Positions 35,555 to 44,803 of a stretch of 64,000 bases of DNA are shown one piece after another. Source of the stretch: JBCDCE01 sp039182515 (GTDB lineage Bacteria; Pseudomonadota; Alphaproteobacteria; Rhodobacterales; Rhodobacteraceae); the NCBI GenBank assembly GCA_039182515.1, contig JBCDCE010000001.1, positions 78,095 to 142,094 on the forward strand. Reading direction: 5' to 3'. The notes under the pieces are model-generated. The model had not been told where the DNA came from. It did no database searches and was given only the letters and a program-made list of their open reading frames with translations. The position numbers and the translations under genes were made by a program. Positions within the stretch are counted from its first letter, which is position 1, and the number at the start of each line of letters is the position of its first letter.

Positions 35555-36094
35555 ATGAGTTTTGATGCAGCAACCTTGCAAGCCCCGCTTGTCACTGATC
35601 GCCTGACATTGCGCGCGCCGCGCCTGTCTGACAAAGGCCTATTGGAGCAGTACTGCGCTGACAAACGCGTGGCGGAGATGACAACAAGCATCCCCCATCC
35701 CTTGCCGCCAGGTGCGACGGAAGCCTTTATCGCGCGCGCAAACGATGAGGCGCGGTCTGAAGATATTTGGATCCTCGACGGCTCTGAAAACGGGATGCCC
35801 GAAGTTATTGGGGCAATTGGTCTCCAGCGCCTTGATAGCAATCAATCCGAGATCGGTTATTGGGTGGCCCCTGGCTTTTGGGGCCAAGGCTATGCGCGTG
35901 AAGCATTGAGCCAGCTTGTTGAGAAGAACCCACAAGGGGTGCGGACCTACTTTGGCTCGGTCTTTCAAGACAACCCTGCTTCGGCGCGGGTTTTGACCCA
36001 TTGCGGATTTGATTACATCGGCGACGCAGAATCTCATAGCGTTGCGCGCGGCGCTCAGGTTGGCACCTGGACATATCTGCGAAAACTCGATTGA
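35555..36094 (+). CDS. GNAT family N-acetyltransferase (RimJ/RimL-like)
   Basis: A 179-residue acetyltransferase. It starts with P-L-V-T-D-R-L-T-L-R-A-P-R, has the acetyl-CoA loop region G-Y-W-V-A-P-G-F-W-G-Q-G-Y-A-R-E-A, and ends with N-P-A-S-A-R-V-L-T-H-C-G-F. This is the RimJ/RimL style of GNAT that acetylates protein N-termini or small molecules. GGAGGAGG lies just before the ATG at 35555. It sits between rpmA and obgE; the substrate is unknown. Confidence 0.9.
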   Translation: MSFDAATLQAPLVTDRLTLRAPRLSDKGLLEQYCADKRVAEMTTSIPHPLPPGATEAFIARANDEARSEDIWILDGSENGMPEVIGAIGLQRLDSNQSEIGYWVAPGFWGQGYAREALSQLVEKNPQGVRTYFGSVFQDNPASARVLTHCGFDYIGDAESHSVARGAQVGTWTYLRKLD

Positions 36095-36123
36095 ACGACC
36101 GAAGAATAATAGAGACGTAGCCC

Positions 36124-37149
36124 ATGAAATTCCTCGATCTCACTAAGGTCTACATCCGGTCGGGATCAGGGGGCGGTGGCTCTATCAGCTTTCGGCGGGA
36201 AAAATACATCGAATACGGTGGCCCAGACGGCGGCGACGGCGGCAGAGGCGGGGACGTTGTGGCGGAGGCCGTCGAGGGCCTCAATACGCTGATAGACTTC
36301 CGCTACCAGCAGCACTTCTTTGCCAAAAACGGGATCCCCGGGATGGGCCAAGGGCGCACTGGCGCGTCCGGTGCTGAGATCGTCTTGCGGGTGCCTGTTG
36401 GCACCGAAATCCTTGATGAAGACGAAGAGACCGTGATTGCCGATCTCACGGAAGTGGGCCAGCGCGTGGTCTTGGCCAAGGGCGGCAACGGCGGCTTTGG
36501 CAACCTGCATTTTAAGTCGTCCACCAACCAAGCGCCGCGGCGCGCCAATCCTGGGCAACCCGGTGTAGAACGCACCCTATGGCTGCGCCTTAAGCTGATC
36601 GCAGATGCGGGCCTTTTGGGCCTGCCCAATGCAGGTAAGTCCACCTTTTTGGCCGCCACTTCAAACGCGCGCCCCAAGATTGCGGATTATCCCTTCACCA
36701 CGCTTCACCCAAATTTGGGCGTTGTGGGCGTGGATGGCGCGGAATTTGTCATGGCGGATATCCCAGGCCTCATTGAAGGAGCCTCCGAAGGGCGGGGGAT
36801 CGGGGACCGGTTTTTGGGTCATGTCGAGCGCTGTGCGGTTCTCTTGCATATTGTCGATGGCACGTCCGAGACGATCGCGGAAGACTACGCCACCATCATC
36901 AACGAGCTTGAAGCCTACGGTGGCGAATTAGCAGACAAGCCCCGCATCACAGCGCTCAACAAAATCGATGCGCTGGATGACGAAGCGCAAGCGGAGGCTC
37001 TGGATGAGTTGGAAAAGGCCTGCGGCGCAAAACCACTGGCAATTTCCGGTGTGAGCGGAGCCGGTCTTGAAACCTGTCTGCGTGCGGTGCGCGCCGCCAT
37101 TCAGGAGGCTCGCGCGATCCCTGAGGAGCCTCAGCCGTGGCAACCGTAA
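36124..37149 (+). CDS. obgE: Obg family GTPase CgtA/ObgE
   Basis: A 341-residue GTPase. The glycine-rich Obg fold (about 1-158: S-G-S-G-G-G-G, G-G-D-G-G-R-G-G) is followed by the G domain with G-L-P-N-A-G-K-S-T-F, switch II D-I-P-G-L-I-E-G-A and N-K-I-D. The extra C-terminal OCT domain of some Obg proteins is absent, as is common in alphaproteobacteria. It acts in late 50S ribosome assembly and growth control. Its 3' end overlaps the proB start by 13 bases. Confidence 0.97.
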   Translation: MKFLDLTKVYIRSGSGGGGSISFRREKYIEYGGPDGGDGGRGGDVVAEAVEGLNTLIDFRYQQHFFAKNGIPGMGQGRTGASGAEIVLRVPVGTEILDEDEETVIADLTEVGQRVVLAKGGNGGFGNLHFKSSTNQAPRRANPGQPGVERTLWLRLKLIADAGLLGLPNAGKSTFLAATSNARPKIADYPFTTLHPNLGVVGVDGAEFVMADIPGLIEGASEGRGIGDRFLGHVERCAVLLHIVDGTSETIAEDYATIINELEAYGGELADKPRITALNKIDALDDEAQAEALDELEKACGAKPLAISGVSGAGLETCLRAVRAAIQEARAIPEEPQPWQP

Positions 37150-38255
37150 CTCCCAGCCTTTCAGATGCCGCTCATGTCGTGCTCAAAATCGGATCGGCCC
37201 TTTTGGTGGACCAAGCCACAGGCCAATTGAACCGCGACTGGTTGCGCGCTTTGGCGCAAGACGTCGCACGCGTAAAAGCGCGCGGGCAAAACGTGACGAT
37301 CGTCTCTTCAGGCTCCATCGCCTTGGGTCGTGGCGTGCTTGGCTTATCACAAGGCGCACTTCCGCTTGATCAAAGCCAGGCTGCGGCTGCTGTGGGGCAG
37401 ATTAAGCTCGCGCAAGCCTATGAAGAAGAATTGGCCCCGCATGGCATCACCACGGCGCAGGTGCTCTTGACCCTCGAAGACAGCGAAAACCGCAGGCGTT
37501 ATCTGAACACACGCGCCACGCTCCAGCAGCTTTTGAGCCTCAACGTGGTGCCCATTGTGAATGAAAACGACACGGTGGCCACAGATGAAATCCGCTATGG
37601 CGATAATGATCGTTTGGCGGCCCAAGTCGCTGTGACTTTGGGCGCGGATCAACTGGTTTTGCTCTCGGATGTGGACGGGCTTTATACCGCCAATCCGCAA
37701 GTGGATTCCACGGCCACACATCTTGCGTTGGTTGAGGCTATCACGCCAGAAATTGAAGCCATGTCGGGCGAGGGCACTTCGGGGCTCTCAAAAGGCGGGA
37801 TGATCACCAAGGTCATGGCGGCCAAAATGGCCACACAAGCTGGCGCACATATGGCGATTGCCTCTGGCGCTGAACTTTATCCTCTTAAAGCACTCGAAGC
37901 AGGCGCACGTGCCACTTGGTTCTTGGCCGAAACGGATCCCCAAGCCGCTCGAAAAACATGGATTGCTGCGATGAAGCCTAAGGGTGCGGTTGTGATAGAC
38001 GCAGGCGCTGCTCAGGCTTTGCGGCGCGGAAAGTCACTGCTTCCGGCTGGGATCACGCAAGTGGAGGGCCGGTTTGGGCGGGGCGATCCTGTTCAAATCA
38101 CAACGCACACTGGCGCGGCTCTTGCTGTTGGTCTCACGCGCTATACGGCTGACGAGGCCCGCAGGCTCCAAGGCCAACACACCCGCGATATCGAAACTCT
38201 GCTTGGTTACCCAGGGCGCGCGGCTGTGATACACCGCGACGACATGACCCTCTAA
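37137..38255 (+). CDS. proB: Glutamate 5-kinase
   Basis: A 372-residue enzyme. It contains an amino-acid kinase domain (V-V-L-K-I-G-S-A-L-L, I-V-S-S-G-S-I-A-L-G, N-E-N-D-T-V, L-L-S-D-V-D-G-L-Y) and a C-terminal PUA domain (about 275-370). It phosphorylates glutamate in the first step of proline synthesis. It starts with GTG at 37137 inside the obgE end, so translation is coupled. proA follows 36 bases downstream. Confidence 0.97.
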   Translation: MATVTPSLSDAAHVVLKIGSALLVDQATGQLNRDWLRALAQDVARVKARGQNVTIVSSGSIALGRGVLGLSQGALPLDQSQAAAAVGQIKLAQAYEEELAPHGITTAQVLLTLEDSENRRRYLNTRATLQQLLSLNVVPIVNENDTVATDEIRYGDNDRLAAQVAVTLGADQLVLLSDVDGLYTANPQVDSTATHLALVEAITPEIEAMSGEGTSGLSKGGMITKVMAAKMATQAGAHMAIASGAELYPLKALEAGARATWFLAETDPQAARKTWIAAMKPKGAVVIDAGAAQALRRGKSLLPAGITQVEGRFGRGDPVQITTHTGAALAVGLTRYTADEARRLQGQHTRDIETLLGYPGRAAVIHRDDMTL

Positions 38256-38291
38256 TTTCCCGTTTGCCCAAAAGCTTAAAAAGGCCCCACC

Positions 38292-39542
38292 ATGGACACG
38301 CAAACTGATATCTTTTCTTTAATGCAAGACATTGGCGCCTGCGCCAAAACAGCCGCCTTAGCGCTGGCTATGGCACCGTCAGAGCAAAAAGCAAAAGCTC
38401 TTGAAGCAGCGAGCGATGCGGTTTGGGAGATGCGCGCGGAAATTCTAGAGGCCAATGCAAAAGACATGGCCTTTGGACGTGAAAAAGGTCTGTCAGACGC
38501 GATGCTAGACCGTTTGCAGCTAACCGAGGACCGTATCCAGGGCATCGTCGGCGGCCTGAAGGCCGTTGCAGCACAGGATGATCCCATTGGCGCGGTCATG
38601 GAAAGCTGGGAGATGGCTTCTGGCCTCAACATAAGCCGTGTACGCACCCCACTTGGGGTCATTGGTGTGATTTACGAAAGCCGTCCCAATGTGACGGCGG
38701 ACGCGGGCGCGCTCTGTTTAAAAGCGGGCAATGCCGTCATTTTGCGCGGTGGCTCTGAGAGTTTTCACAGCTCGGGCGCCATTCACGCAGCCTTGCAAAA
38801 AGGCTTGCAAGTCGCGGGCCTTCCTCTGGATGCGATCCAACTGGTGCCCACGCGCGACCGCGCGGCGGTCCAAGCCATGCTCACGATGACAGACAGCATC
38901 GATGTGATTGTGCCTCGCGGCGGCAAAGGTCTGGTGGGCCTGGTGCAACGCGAAGCGCGGGTGCCTGTTTTTGCCCACCTGGAAGGGATTTGCCACATCT
39001 ACATCGACGCCTCTGCCGATCCCGAGAAAACCCGTGCTGTCGTGATGAACGCCAAAACCCGCCGCACAGGCATCTGCGGGGCCGCCGAGTGTTTGCTGAT
39101 CCACAAAGATGCTGCTGAACTTGGTGCGCGAGTGATCCAAGATTTGATGGAGGCCGGTGTCGAAGTCGCTTCCGAAGGGCTGCCTGGTTCCCGGCCTGCC
39201 ACCCAGGACGATTGGGGCACGGAATACCTCGATATGAAAATCGCGGCGCGCGTTGTTCCCGACATCTCGCAGGCCATCGCGCATATCCAAACCTATGGAT
39301 CCAATCACACGGAAGCAATCATGGCTGAAGACGCTCATGCGGTTGCGCAGTTTTTCAATGAACTCGACAGTGCCATTTTGATGCATAATGCCTCAACCCA
39401 GTTTGCCGACGGTGGCGAATTTGGCATGGGCGCTGAAATCGGGATTGCAACCGGGAAGTTGCACGCGCGCGGCCCGGTAGGGGCCACGCAACTCACCAGC
39501 TTTAAGTATTTGGTGCGCGGCGACGGAACGGTCCGGGCTTGA
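38292..39542 (+). CDS. proA: Glutamate-5-semialdehyde dehydrogenase
   Basis: A 416-residue enzyme. The catalytic cysteine lies in R-R-T-G-I-C-G-A-A-E, with further ProA motifs I-Y-E-S-R-P-N-V-T, G-S-N-H-T-E-A-I and the C-terminal G-A-E-I-G-I-A-T-G-K-L-H-A-R-G-P. It reduces glutamyl-5-phosphate in proline synthesis, after ProB. It converges with chpT. Confidence 0.97.
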   Translation: MDTQTDIFSLMQDIGACAKTAALALAMAPSEQKAKALEAASDAVWEMRAEILEANAKDMAFGREKGLSDAMLDRLQLTEDRIQGIVGGLKAVAAQDDPIGAVMESWEMASGLNISRVRTPLGVIGVIYESRPNVTADAGALCLKAGNAVILRGGSESFHSSGAIHAALQKGLQVAGLPLDAIQLVPTRDRAAVQAMLTMTDSIDVIVPRGGKGLVGLVQREARVPVFAHLEGICHIYIDASADPEKTRAVVMNAKTRRTGICGAAECLLIHKDAAELGARVIQDLMEAGVEVASEGLPGSRPATQDDWGTEYLDMKIAARVVPDISQAIAHIQTYGSNHTEAIMAEDAHAVAQFFNELDSAILMHNASTQFADGGEFGMGAEIGIATGKLHARGPVGATQLTSFKYLVRGDGTVRA

Positions 39543-39559
39543 TCCCGACCTCCGACCCT

Positions 39560-40159
39560 TCAAAAGCGCAGCGTTAGAGCCTCGTCTGTCAGATCGCGTT
39601 CAAGCGTTTTTCCATGGGCGAGGAGAATATGTGGTGTGAGTGCAAAATGCACATCTGCCGCGATGTGATCATGGGGCCCGTTTACATCCTCGAGACTGTC
39701 CCACAGGGCGTCGTCAAATTTAAACTTGTCGCTCACGGCCGTTAACGTCCACTTCCCGTGAAGTGACGCGACTTTGATTGTGCCGCCGTAGGGCATAGCA
39801 CTTTCCAAACACTGCATGAGCAAAAAAGCGATCCGAACGTCTGAGCGTGAGCTGTCGCCATTGGGCTCCCAACTGTAGGAAATTCGCCCGCCTTTCGACA
39901 TATCCGCGAGGATTTTCACAATCTCCCCACGTCCCATCTGTTGATTGGATTTCGCAGCACCATAAGCCACGCGGAAGTATTTGATCCGTGCGTTGGCGCT
40001 TTGCACACTGTCGGAAATCAAAGCCAGCTCGGGGCTTGTGGCCACCCCAGACATCGAAAGCAGTTCAATCCCATTGGCAATTGCGCCCAATGGGCTAATT
40101 AAGTCGTGGCATATCCTCGATCCGACAAGGCTCGTTAGATCTGTGGGAGACTGGGTCAT
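39560..40159 (-). CDS. chpT: Histidine phosphotransferase ChpT
   Basis: A 199-residue ChpT-type protein. The phosphoacceptor histidine lies in S-R-I-C-H18-D-L-I-S-P-L-G-A-I-A-N-G, followed by a degenerate ATPase-like domain without the nucleotide-binding boxes. In alphaproteobacteria ChpT relays phosphate from the CckA hybrid kinase to CtrA and CpdR, controlling cell cycle, motility or gene transfer agents. It is divergent from a DUF3553 gene with 39 bases between. A CtrA-like box occurs about 250 bases away, upstream of olsB. Confidence 0.92.
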   Translation of the reverse strand: MTQSPTDLTSLVGSRICHDLISPLGAIANGIELLSMSGVATSPELALISDSVQSANARIKYFRVAYGAAKSNQQMGRGEIVKILADMSKGGRISYSWEPNGDSSRSDVRIAFLLMQCLESAMPYGGTIKVASLHGKWTLTAVSDKFKFDDALWDSLEDVNGPHDHIAADVHFALTPHILLAHGKTLERDLTDEALTLRF

Positions 40160-40198
40160 TTTTGGCCTTCAATAAGATGCAGATTGGAAATGCGTTTG

Positions 40199-40381
40199 AT
40201 GTCAGATTTAAATGCTCTTTTAGAACCCGGCCAAGTTGTCCGAAACCCGTCCAAGCCTGAATGGGGATTGGGGCAGGTACAATCCAATATCGGCGGAAAG
40301 GTCACTGTGAACTTCCAAGAAGTGGGCAAAGTGGTCATTGACGGTAACCTTGTTGAATTGGACATGGTGTTTGACGTTTAG
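40199..40381 (+). CDS. DUF3553 domain-containing small protein
   Basis: A 60-residue protein with P-G-Q-V-V-R-N-P-S-K-P-E-W-G-L-G-Q-V-Q-S, V-T-V-N-F and the C-terminal G-x-L-V-E-L-D, typical of DUF3553. That small beta domain resembles the CarD/UvrD-tail kind of nucleic-acid-enzyme binding module. The ATG at 40199 has GGAAA upstream; a TTG at 40184 is less likely. Function unknown. Confidence 0.85.
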   Translation: MSDLNALLEPGQVVRNPSKPEWGLGQVQSNIGGKVTVNFQEVGKVVIDGNLVELDMVFDV

Positions 40382-40416
40382 GGAATGGGGCTCCGTCTCA
40401 GTTTCACAAGTTAACC

Positions 40417-40431
40417 TTAACAATCTGTTAA
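40417..40431. promoter_or_regulatory. Candidate CtrA-binding box upstream of olsB
   Basis: TTAA-CAATCTG-TTAA fits the CtrA consensus TTAA-N7-TTAA exactly and is embedded in a perfect 8-bp inverted repeat CCTTAACA-ATC-TGTTAAGG (40415-40433). It lies about 105 bases before the olsB ATG and downstream of the DUF3553 gene. Confidence 0.5.
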
Positions 40432-40535
40432 GGTAAAAACAACTTTGGGTTGATTTTTGGCTGCTTGGTAACCTTTTTGCCATCTGCTGTTTGCGCTGTT
40501 ATCTTTTAAGCCCAACAGCCAAGGTGCACCGCAAG

Positions 40536-41306
40536 ATGCTGCAAAAGGCCCTGCCTAAATTCGAAGTTGCTCTTGCGCGTGATGCGGGATCCATCGCGGC
40601 CTCTCAACGCCTTCGTTATGAGGTTTTTGTGGAGGAATTAGGAAGCGATGGGCCGTTGGTGGATCATACTAACCGATTGGAAAAGGACAGGTTTGACGAA
40701 GTCTGCGAGCACCTTTTGCTTTACGATCGCGCAAACCGAACTTCTGAAGTCGTTGGGGTCTATCGCCTCATGCCGCCCGACCGCTTTGCAAGTTTTGGGC
40801 GCTATTACAGTGAAGGAGAGTATGATCTCGCGCCTTTGATGTCGTCAGGTCGCCGCCTGCTCGAACTTGGGCGTTCTTGCTTGCATGCGGATTACCGAGG
40901 TGGGGCTGCAATGCATCATCTCTGGCAGGGACTGGCCCAGTATATCGAAGCCAATCGCATTGAACTTCTATTCGGCGTTGCGAGTTTTCATGGCGCGGAT
41001 GCCTCTGCCCATGCGGAACCGCTCAGTCTTTTGCATCAAAACTATTTGGCACCAGCATCCGTGCGCCCTCGAGCGCTGCCTGAGGGCTTTTTCGAAATGA
41101 ACCAACACCGGCCAGACCAAATAGATCGCGTGCGCGCCATGCGCGCGATGCCACAGCTTATAAAGGCCTATCTGCGTTTGGGCGGCATGGTGGGAGACGG
41201 CGCTTTTCAGGACAAAGTGTTCAACACAACTGATATTTGCATGATCCTCGATACTGCCAAAATAGGGCCAAAACAACGTGCCAGGCTCACTGAGGTGCGC
41301 GCCTGA
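40536..41306 (+). CDS. olsB: Ornithine acyl-ACP N-acyltransferase OlsB
   Basis: A 256-residue GNAT-fold acyltransferase of the OlsB/hemolysin-like group. Landmarks are S-Q-R-L-R-Y-E-V-F-V-E-E near the start, V-V-G-V-Y-R-L-M, L-E-L-G-R-S-C-L-H-A-D-Y-R and L-F-G-V-A-S-F-H-G. It adds a 3-hydroxyacyl chain to ornithine, the first step of ornithine-lipid synthesis. The ATG at 40536 follows CAAGGTG; a TTG at 40491 would add 15 residues. Its stop abuts olsA. Confidence 0.9.
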   Translation: MLQKALPKFEVALARDAGSIAASQRLRYEVFVEELGSDGPLVDHTNRLEKDRFDEVCEHLLLYDRANRTSEVVGVYRLMPPDRFASFGRYYSEGEYDLAPLMSSGRRLLELGRSCLHADYRGGAAMHHLWQGLAQYIEANRIELLFGVASFHGADASAHAEPLSLLHQNYLAPASVRPRALPEGFFEMNQHRPDQIDRVRAMRAMPQLIKAYLRLGGMVGDGAFQDKVFNTTDICMILDTAKIGPKQRARLTEVRA

Positions 41307-42152
41307 ATGACCTGGGATGCGGAAGTACCAGTCGGGTCCATATGGCCGCGCGGCGCAGCTTGGCTGCGGGTCATTTTGCGCGCTCTGCCCATGGCCATTA
41401 TTGTGTTCGGCGGTTTGGCGATCCTGCTTGTGGTGCGCTGTGTCGAACGCCCTCTGCACGGGCTCAAACGCCCATGGACGCCATATATCACTGTCACAGT
41501 TTGTCGGGTCGTTTTGCGTATTATGGGATTGCCCGTGAAGCTGGAAGGCCGTCCCATGATTGAGCCCGGAGGTTGGGTGGCCAATCATGCGTCTTGGCTG
41601 GATATATTTGTACTCAACGCCACCGGCCCGCTTTATTTCATTGCCAAATCAGAAGTGGCGGGCTGGCCAGGCATTGGATGGCTCGCCCGGGCCACCGGCA
41701 CGCTGTTTGTCGAACGCCAAGCCGCGCGTGCGAAAGATCAGCAAGCCCCTTTGTTGGAGCGCCTTTCAGAGGGCCACCGCATGCTCTTTTTTCCCGAGGG
41801 CACTTCCACAGATGGACGCAGGGTTCTGGCCTTTAAATCTCCGCTCTTTCAACCCTTCGTCGAGTTTGAGGAAAGCCAGCCGCTCTATTTACAGGCCATA
41901 ATGGTTTACTATCAAGCGCCTCCAGGAAAAGAAGCGCGGTTTTACGGGTGGTGGGGCGATATGAGTTTTGTGGAAAACTTGGCTCATGTCTTGGCCCAAC
42001 CAAAACAAGGCAAAGTTACTTTGCGCTTTCTACCAGCGCGCGCTGTTAAGGATTATGCGTCGCGCAAAGACTTAGCCAAAGCGCTAGAGCGCGATCTCCA
42101 AGAGGCTTTTGCAAAAGCGGTAGAGGCGGATTCTAACGCATCTCCGAGCTGA
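41307..42152 (+). CDS. olsA: 1-acyl-glycerol-3-phosphate acyltransferase family protein (OlsA)
   Basis: A 281-residue membrane-associated acyltransferase. One hydrophobic N-terminal helix (about 20-45) is followed by the catalytic N-H-A-S-W-L-D and F-F-P-E-G-T-S-T-D-G motifs of the PlsC family. Directly following olsB, it most likely acylates lyso-ornithine lipid, and possibly lysophosphatidic acid too. It starts one base after the olsB stop. Its last 20 bases overlap the convergent ThiE-like gene. Confidence 0.9.
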   Translation: MTWDAEVPVGSIWPRGAAWLRVILRALPMAIIVFGGLAILLVVRCVERPLHGLKRPWTPYITVTVCRVVLRIMGLPVKLEGRPMIEPGGWVANHASWLDIFVLNATGPLYFIAKSEVAGWPGIGWLARATGTLFVERQAARAKDQQAPLLERLSEGHRMLFFPEGTSTDGRRVLAFKSPLFQPFVEFEESQPLYLQAIMVYYQAPPGKEARFYGWWGDMSFVENLAHVLAQPKQGKVTLRFLPARAVKDYASRKDLAKALERDLQEAFAKAVEADSNASPS

Positions 42153-42756
42153 AGGCTTTGAGCGTCTCTGCGGGATTGTCTTCTCGCCAAATTTCGTCTC
42201 CCAAGCCGAAGAAGTCGGTCATCGGAGCAAGGTTGCGAATGAGATTTGTATCAAGCGCACCTTCGGCCACCACAGGCACCTCGATCATCTCAGACCACCA
42301 CTGAAAAAGCTCAGGCTCTGCTTGGCTGCCGTCGCCCAAAGCGCTCGCACCACAAGGACCAAAACTCACGTAATCGGCGCCGCTTTCACCTGCGGTCATC
42401 CCATCATGGCGCGAAACATTGCAGAAGCTACCAACAATCGCATCCGCTCCAAGGGCTGTCCGCGTGGCGCGCACGGAGCGCGCGGCATCTGTGAGATGCA
42501 CGCCATCAAGGCCAAGACGCTCCACAAGCAGTAGGTGGTGTTCGATCACAATCGGGATGTCTCGTTCATGGCAAATGGCCCGCGTCGCATCTGCAACTCG
42601 TGAAATGCGATCGTCGTCGGTTGAGCTTAAGGCGAGGCGAAAACAAGCGACATCGGTTACATCAAGAGCCTGTGCTAAGGCATTTGGAAATTGGGATAAA
42701 TCCACCGTTCGCGGGGAAATGAGATAGATCTGTGGGTGCTCAGATGTCTCAGTCAT
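42133..42756 (-). CDS. Thiamine phosphate synthase-like (ThiE/TenI) protein
   Basis: A 207-residue TIM-barrel protein with V-H-L-T-D-A-A-R-S-V-R, I-V-G-S-F-C-N-V-S-R-H-D and G-A-D-Y-V-S-F-G-P-C-G-A-S. This follows the ThiE pattern, but the usual T-x-T-K after G-P is replaced by an S-A-L-G-D sequence. It may therefore be a diverged ThiE or a TenI-like protein. It overlaps the olsA end by 20 bases. Confidence 0.8.
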   Translation of the reverse strand: MTETSEHPQIYLISPRTVDLSQFPNALAQALDVTDVACFRLALSSTDDDRISRVADATRAICHERDIPIVIEHHLLLVERLGLDGVHLTDAARSVRATRTALGADAIVGSFCNVSRHDGMTAGESGADYVSFGPCGASALGDGSQAEPELFQWWSEMIEVPVVAEGALDTNLIRNLAPMTDFFGLGDEIWREDNPAETLKAFSSEMR

Positions 42757-42833
42757 ATGCGCGGCCTCGCTTTGTTTTCATTCCCTTTAGCCTGGGCTTG
42801 CGTCGAGGCCAAGCCATGGCGTAAGTGCGCGCC

Positions 42834-43601
42834 ATGACAGATCCTGCCACGCATCCGCTCGTTTTACCTGCTTTTGTCCTTGTGCGCCCGCAAATGGGCG
42901 AAAATATCGGCGCAAGCGCACGCGCAATGTTGAACTTCGGGTTAGACCGCATGCGCATCGTGGATCCGCGGGACGGCTGGCCCAATCCGAAAGCTGTGGC
43001 CATGGCCAGTGGCGCTGGCCGGGTCTTGGACGCAGCACAGGTAACGTCAAACACCGCCGAAGCCGTGGCCGACTGTGACTACGTAGTGGCGACAACCGCC
43101 CGTGCGCGCGGGCTCACGGCAGAGATCCTCAGCCCCGAAGAGGCCATGACCCGCCTTTGGCAAAAGGCCCAAGCGGGGCAGAAAACGGCCGTACTGTTTG
43201 GGCCGGAACGCGCGGGGCTCGAAAACGACGATATCGCGCGCGCAAATGCGCTCGTGAACGTGCCCGTTAATCCCGAATTTGCCTCGCTTAATCTTGCGCA
43301 ATGTGTGCTTTTGATGGGCTATGAGTGGCGCAAAGCGGCACTCGAGACCCAGCCCAGCCGGATGGATTTGGGCAAATCAGAATGGGCCCCCCAAGTAGAG
43401 ATCGAACATTTGGCCCAGCATTTTGAAGATAGGCTCGAGACCGCAGGCTTTTTCTTTCCAGAGCACAAAGCGCCCGGCATGAAGATCAATCTGCGCAATC
43501 TTTGGAGCCGTATGCCGCTCACACGCTCAGATGTGCAGATGTTCCATGGTATGTTGCGTCAGATCGTCTGGTGGAAAGAAAACGACGATACAAAGCGTTG
43601 A
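42834..43601 (+). CDS. RNA 2'-O-methyltransferase of the SpoU/TrmJ family
   Basis: A 255-residue SPOUT methyltransferase. Motif 1 is L-V-R-P-Q-M-G-E-N-I-G-A-S-A-R; motifs 2 and 3 are L-F-G-P-E-R-A-G-L-E-N-D-D and N-P-E-F-A-S-L-N-L-A-Q-C-V. Size and motif spacing match TrmJ-type enzymes that methylate position 32 of tRNAs. The ATG at 42834 is used; a GTG nine bases upstream is possible, and no strong ribosome-binding site is seen. Confidence 0.9.
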   Translation: MTDPATHPLVLPAFVLVRPQMGENIGASARAMLNFGLDRMRIVDPRDGWPNPKAVAMASGAGRVLDAAQVTSNTAEAVADCDYVVATTARARGLTAEILSPEEAMTRLWQKAQAGQKTAVLFGPERAGLENDDIARANALVNVPVNPEFASLNLAQCVLLMGYEWRKAALETQPSRMDLGKSEWAPQVEIEHLAQHFEDRLETAGFFFPEHKAPGMKINLRNLWSRMPLTRSDVQMFHGMLRQIVWWKENDDTKR

Positions 43602-43653
43602 AGCCCCGGCAAGCCGGGATTAGGTTGCGCTTCAAGCTGAGGGAGGCGCTGTG

Positions 43654-44799
43654 ATGGCCCAGAAACGCTCGATTTTTGAAGAGGTTGGCACCGAGAAATC
43701 TGAAGAGGTTGCCAAAACCTCCGCCGGCGTGATCGACCGGGCTGCGCAACGCGGCGCGCGCGGGCCAATCCGGGCTTGGCTCATGGTGCTTTTTGCGCTG
43801 GTTGTGGTGATGATCACAGTGGGTGGGCTGACACGTCTGACAGACAGCGGGTTGTCGATCACCGAATGGCGCCCGGTCACAGGAGCGATGCCGCCAATGT
43901 CAGCTGCCGCCTGGGACAGCGAGTTTGCCAAATATCAAGAGATCGACGAGTTCAAGCTGCAAAATAGTGAAATGAGCTTGGCGGAGTTTAAAGTCATCTA
44001 CTGGTGGGAATGGGGCCACCGGCAATTGGGCCGTGTTATTGGACTCGTTTGGGCCCTAGGCTTTGCCTATTTCTACATCCTCAAACAGATCCCCGCCGGT
44101 TGGACAGGCCGCCTCTTGCTGCTGGGCGCACTTGGGGGCGCGCAGGGGGCAATTGGCTGGTGGATGGTGGCCAGTGGGCTGGAAAGCGGCCAGCTTGATG
44201 TGAAGTCTTACCGTCTCGCCACGCATCTGGGCCTGGCCTTTGTGATTTTGGGTGTCATCGCTTGGTTTGTCCTAAAACTTGGCCGTACGGAGGCAGAGCT
44301 TTTGCAAGCACGCCGCGCGCAAGACCGCAAACTCTGGGGCATGAGCACGGGCCTTTTGCATATGAGCTTTGTACAGATCCTGCTGGGTGCTTTGGTGGCC
44401 GGGATTGATGCAGGCCGCACCTACAATGATTGGCCCACAATGGCGGGAGGTTTTTTACCGCCTGAACCGTTCCGGCTCGAGCCCTGGTGGCGCAACTTTT
44501 TTGAAGAGGCTGGCCTTGTGCAATTTATCCACCGGATCTGGGGATACCTGCTTTTGGGCCTTGGGATCGGTGTTTGGATGGCGGCGCGGAAATCGGCCAA
44601 TGGGGCCACGCGCTTTGCCTTTAACGCAGCCTTTGCCATGCTCTTGGTCCAAATTGCCATCGGTGTAATCACGGTTCTCTATATTGCGCCGCTGCACCTC
44701 GCGATTTTGCACCAGTTCGGAGCCATACTGCTCTGGGTTTTGATTCTGCGCGCGCGCTTTTTGTCAGGCTATCCGTTGGCCCAATCCTTGAGAGGGTAA
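43654..44799 (+). CDS. ctaA: Heme A synthase CtaA/COX15
   Basis: A 381-residue membrane protein with eight hydrophobic helices in two four-helix halves and heme-ligand histidines in W-W-E-W-G-H-R-Q-L-G-R, A-T-H-L-G, F-I-H-R and I-L-H-Q-F-G. The G-G-L-T-R-L-T-D-S-G-L-S motif is typical of the alphaproteobacterial and mitochondrial COX15 type. It converts heme O to heme A for cytochrome aa3 oxidase. The ATG at 43654 is seven bases after GGGAGG. Confidence 0.96.
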   Translation: MAQKRSIFEEVGTEKSEEVAKTSAGVIDRAAQRGARGPIRAWLMVLFALVVVMITVGGLTRLTDSGLSITEWRPVTGAMPPMSAAAWDSEFAKYQEIDEFKLQNSEMSLAEFKVIYWWEWGHRQLGRVIGLVWALGFAYFYILKQIPAGWTGRLLLLGALGGAQGAIGWWMVASGLESGQLDVKSYRLATHLGLAFVILGVIAWFVLKLGRTEAELLQARRAQDRKLWGMSTGLLHMSFVQILLGALVAGIDAGRTYNDWPTMAGGFLPPEPFRLEPWWRNFFEEAGLVQFIHRIWGYLLLGLGIGVWMAARKSANGATRFAFNAAFAMLLVQIAIGVITVLYIAPLHLAILHQFGAILLWVLILRARFLSGYPLAQSLRG

Positions 44800-44803
44800 A
44801 TCC

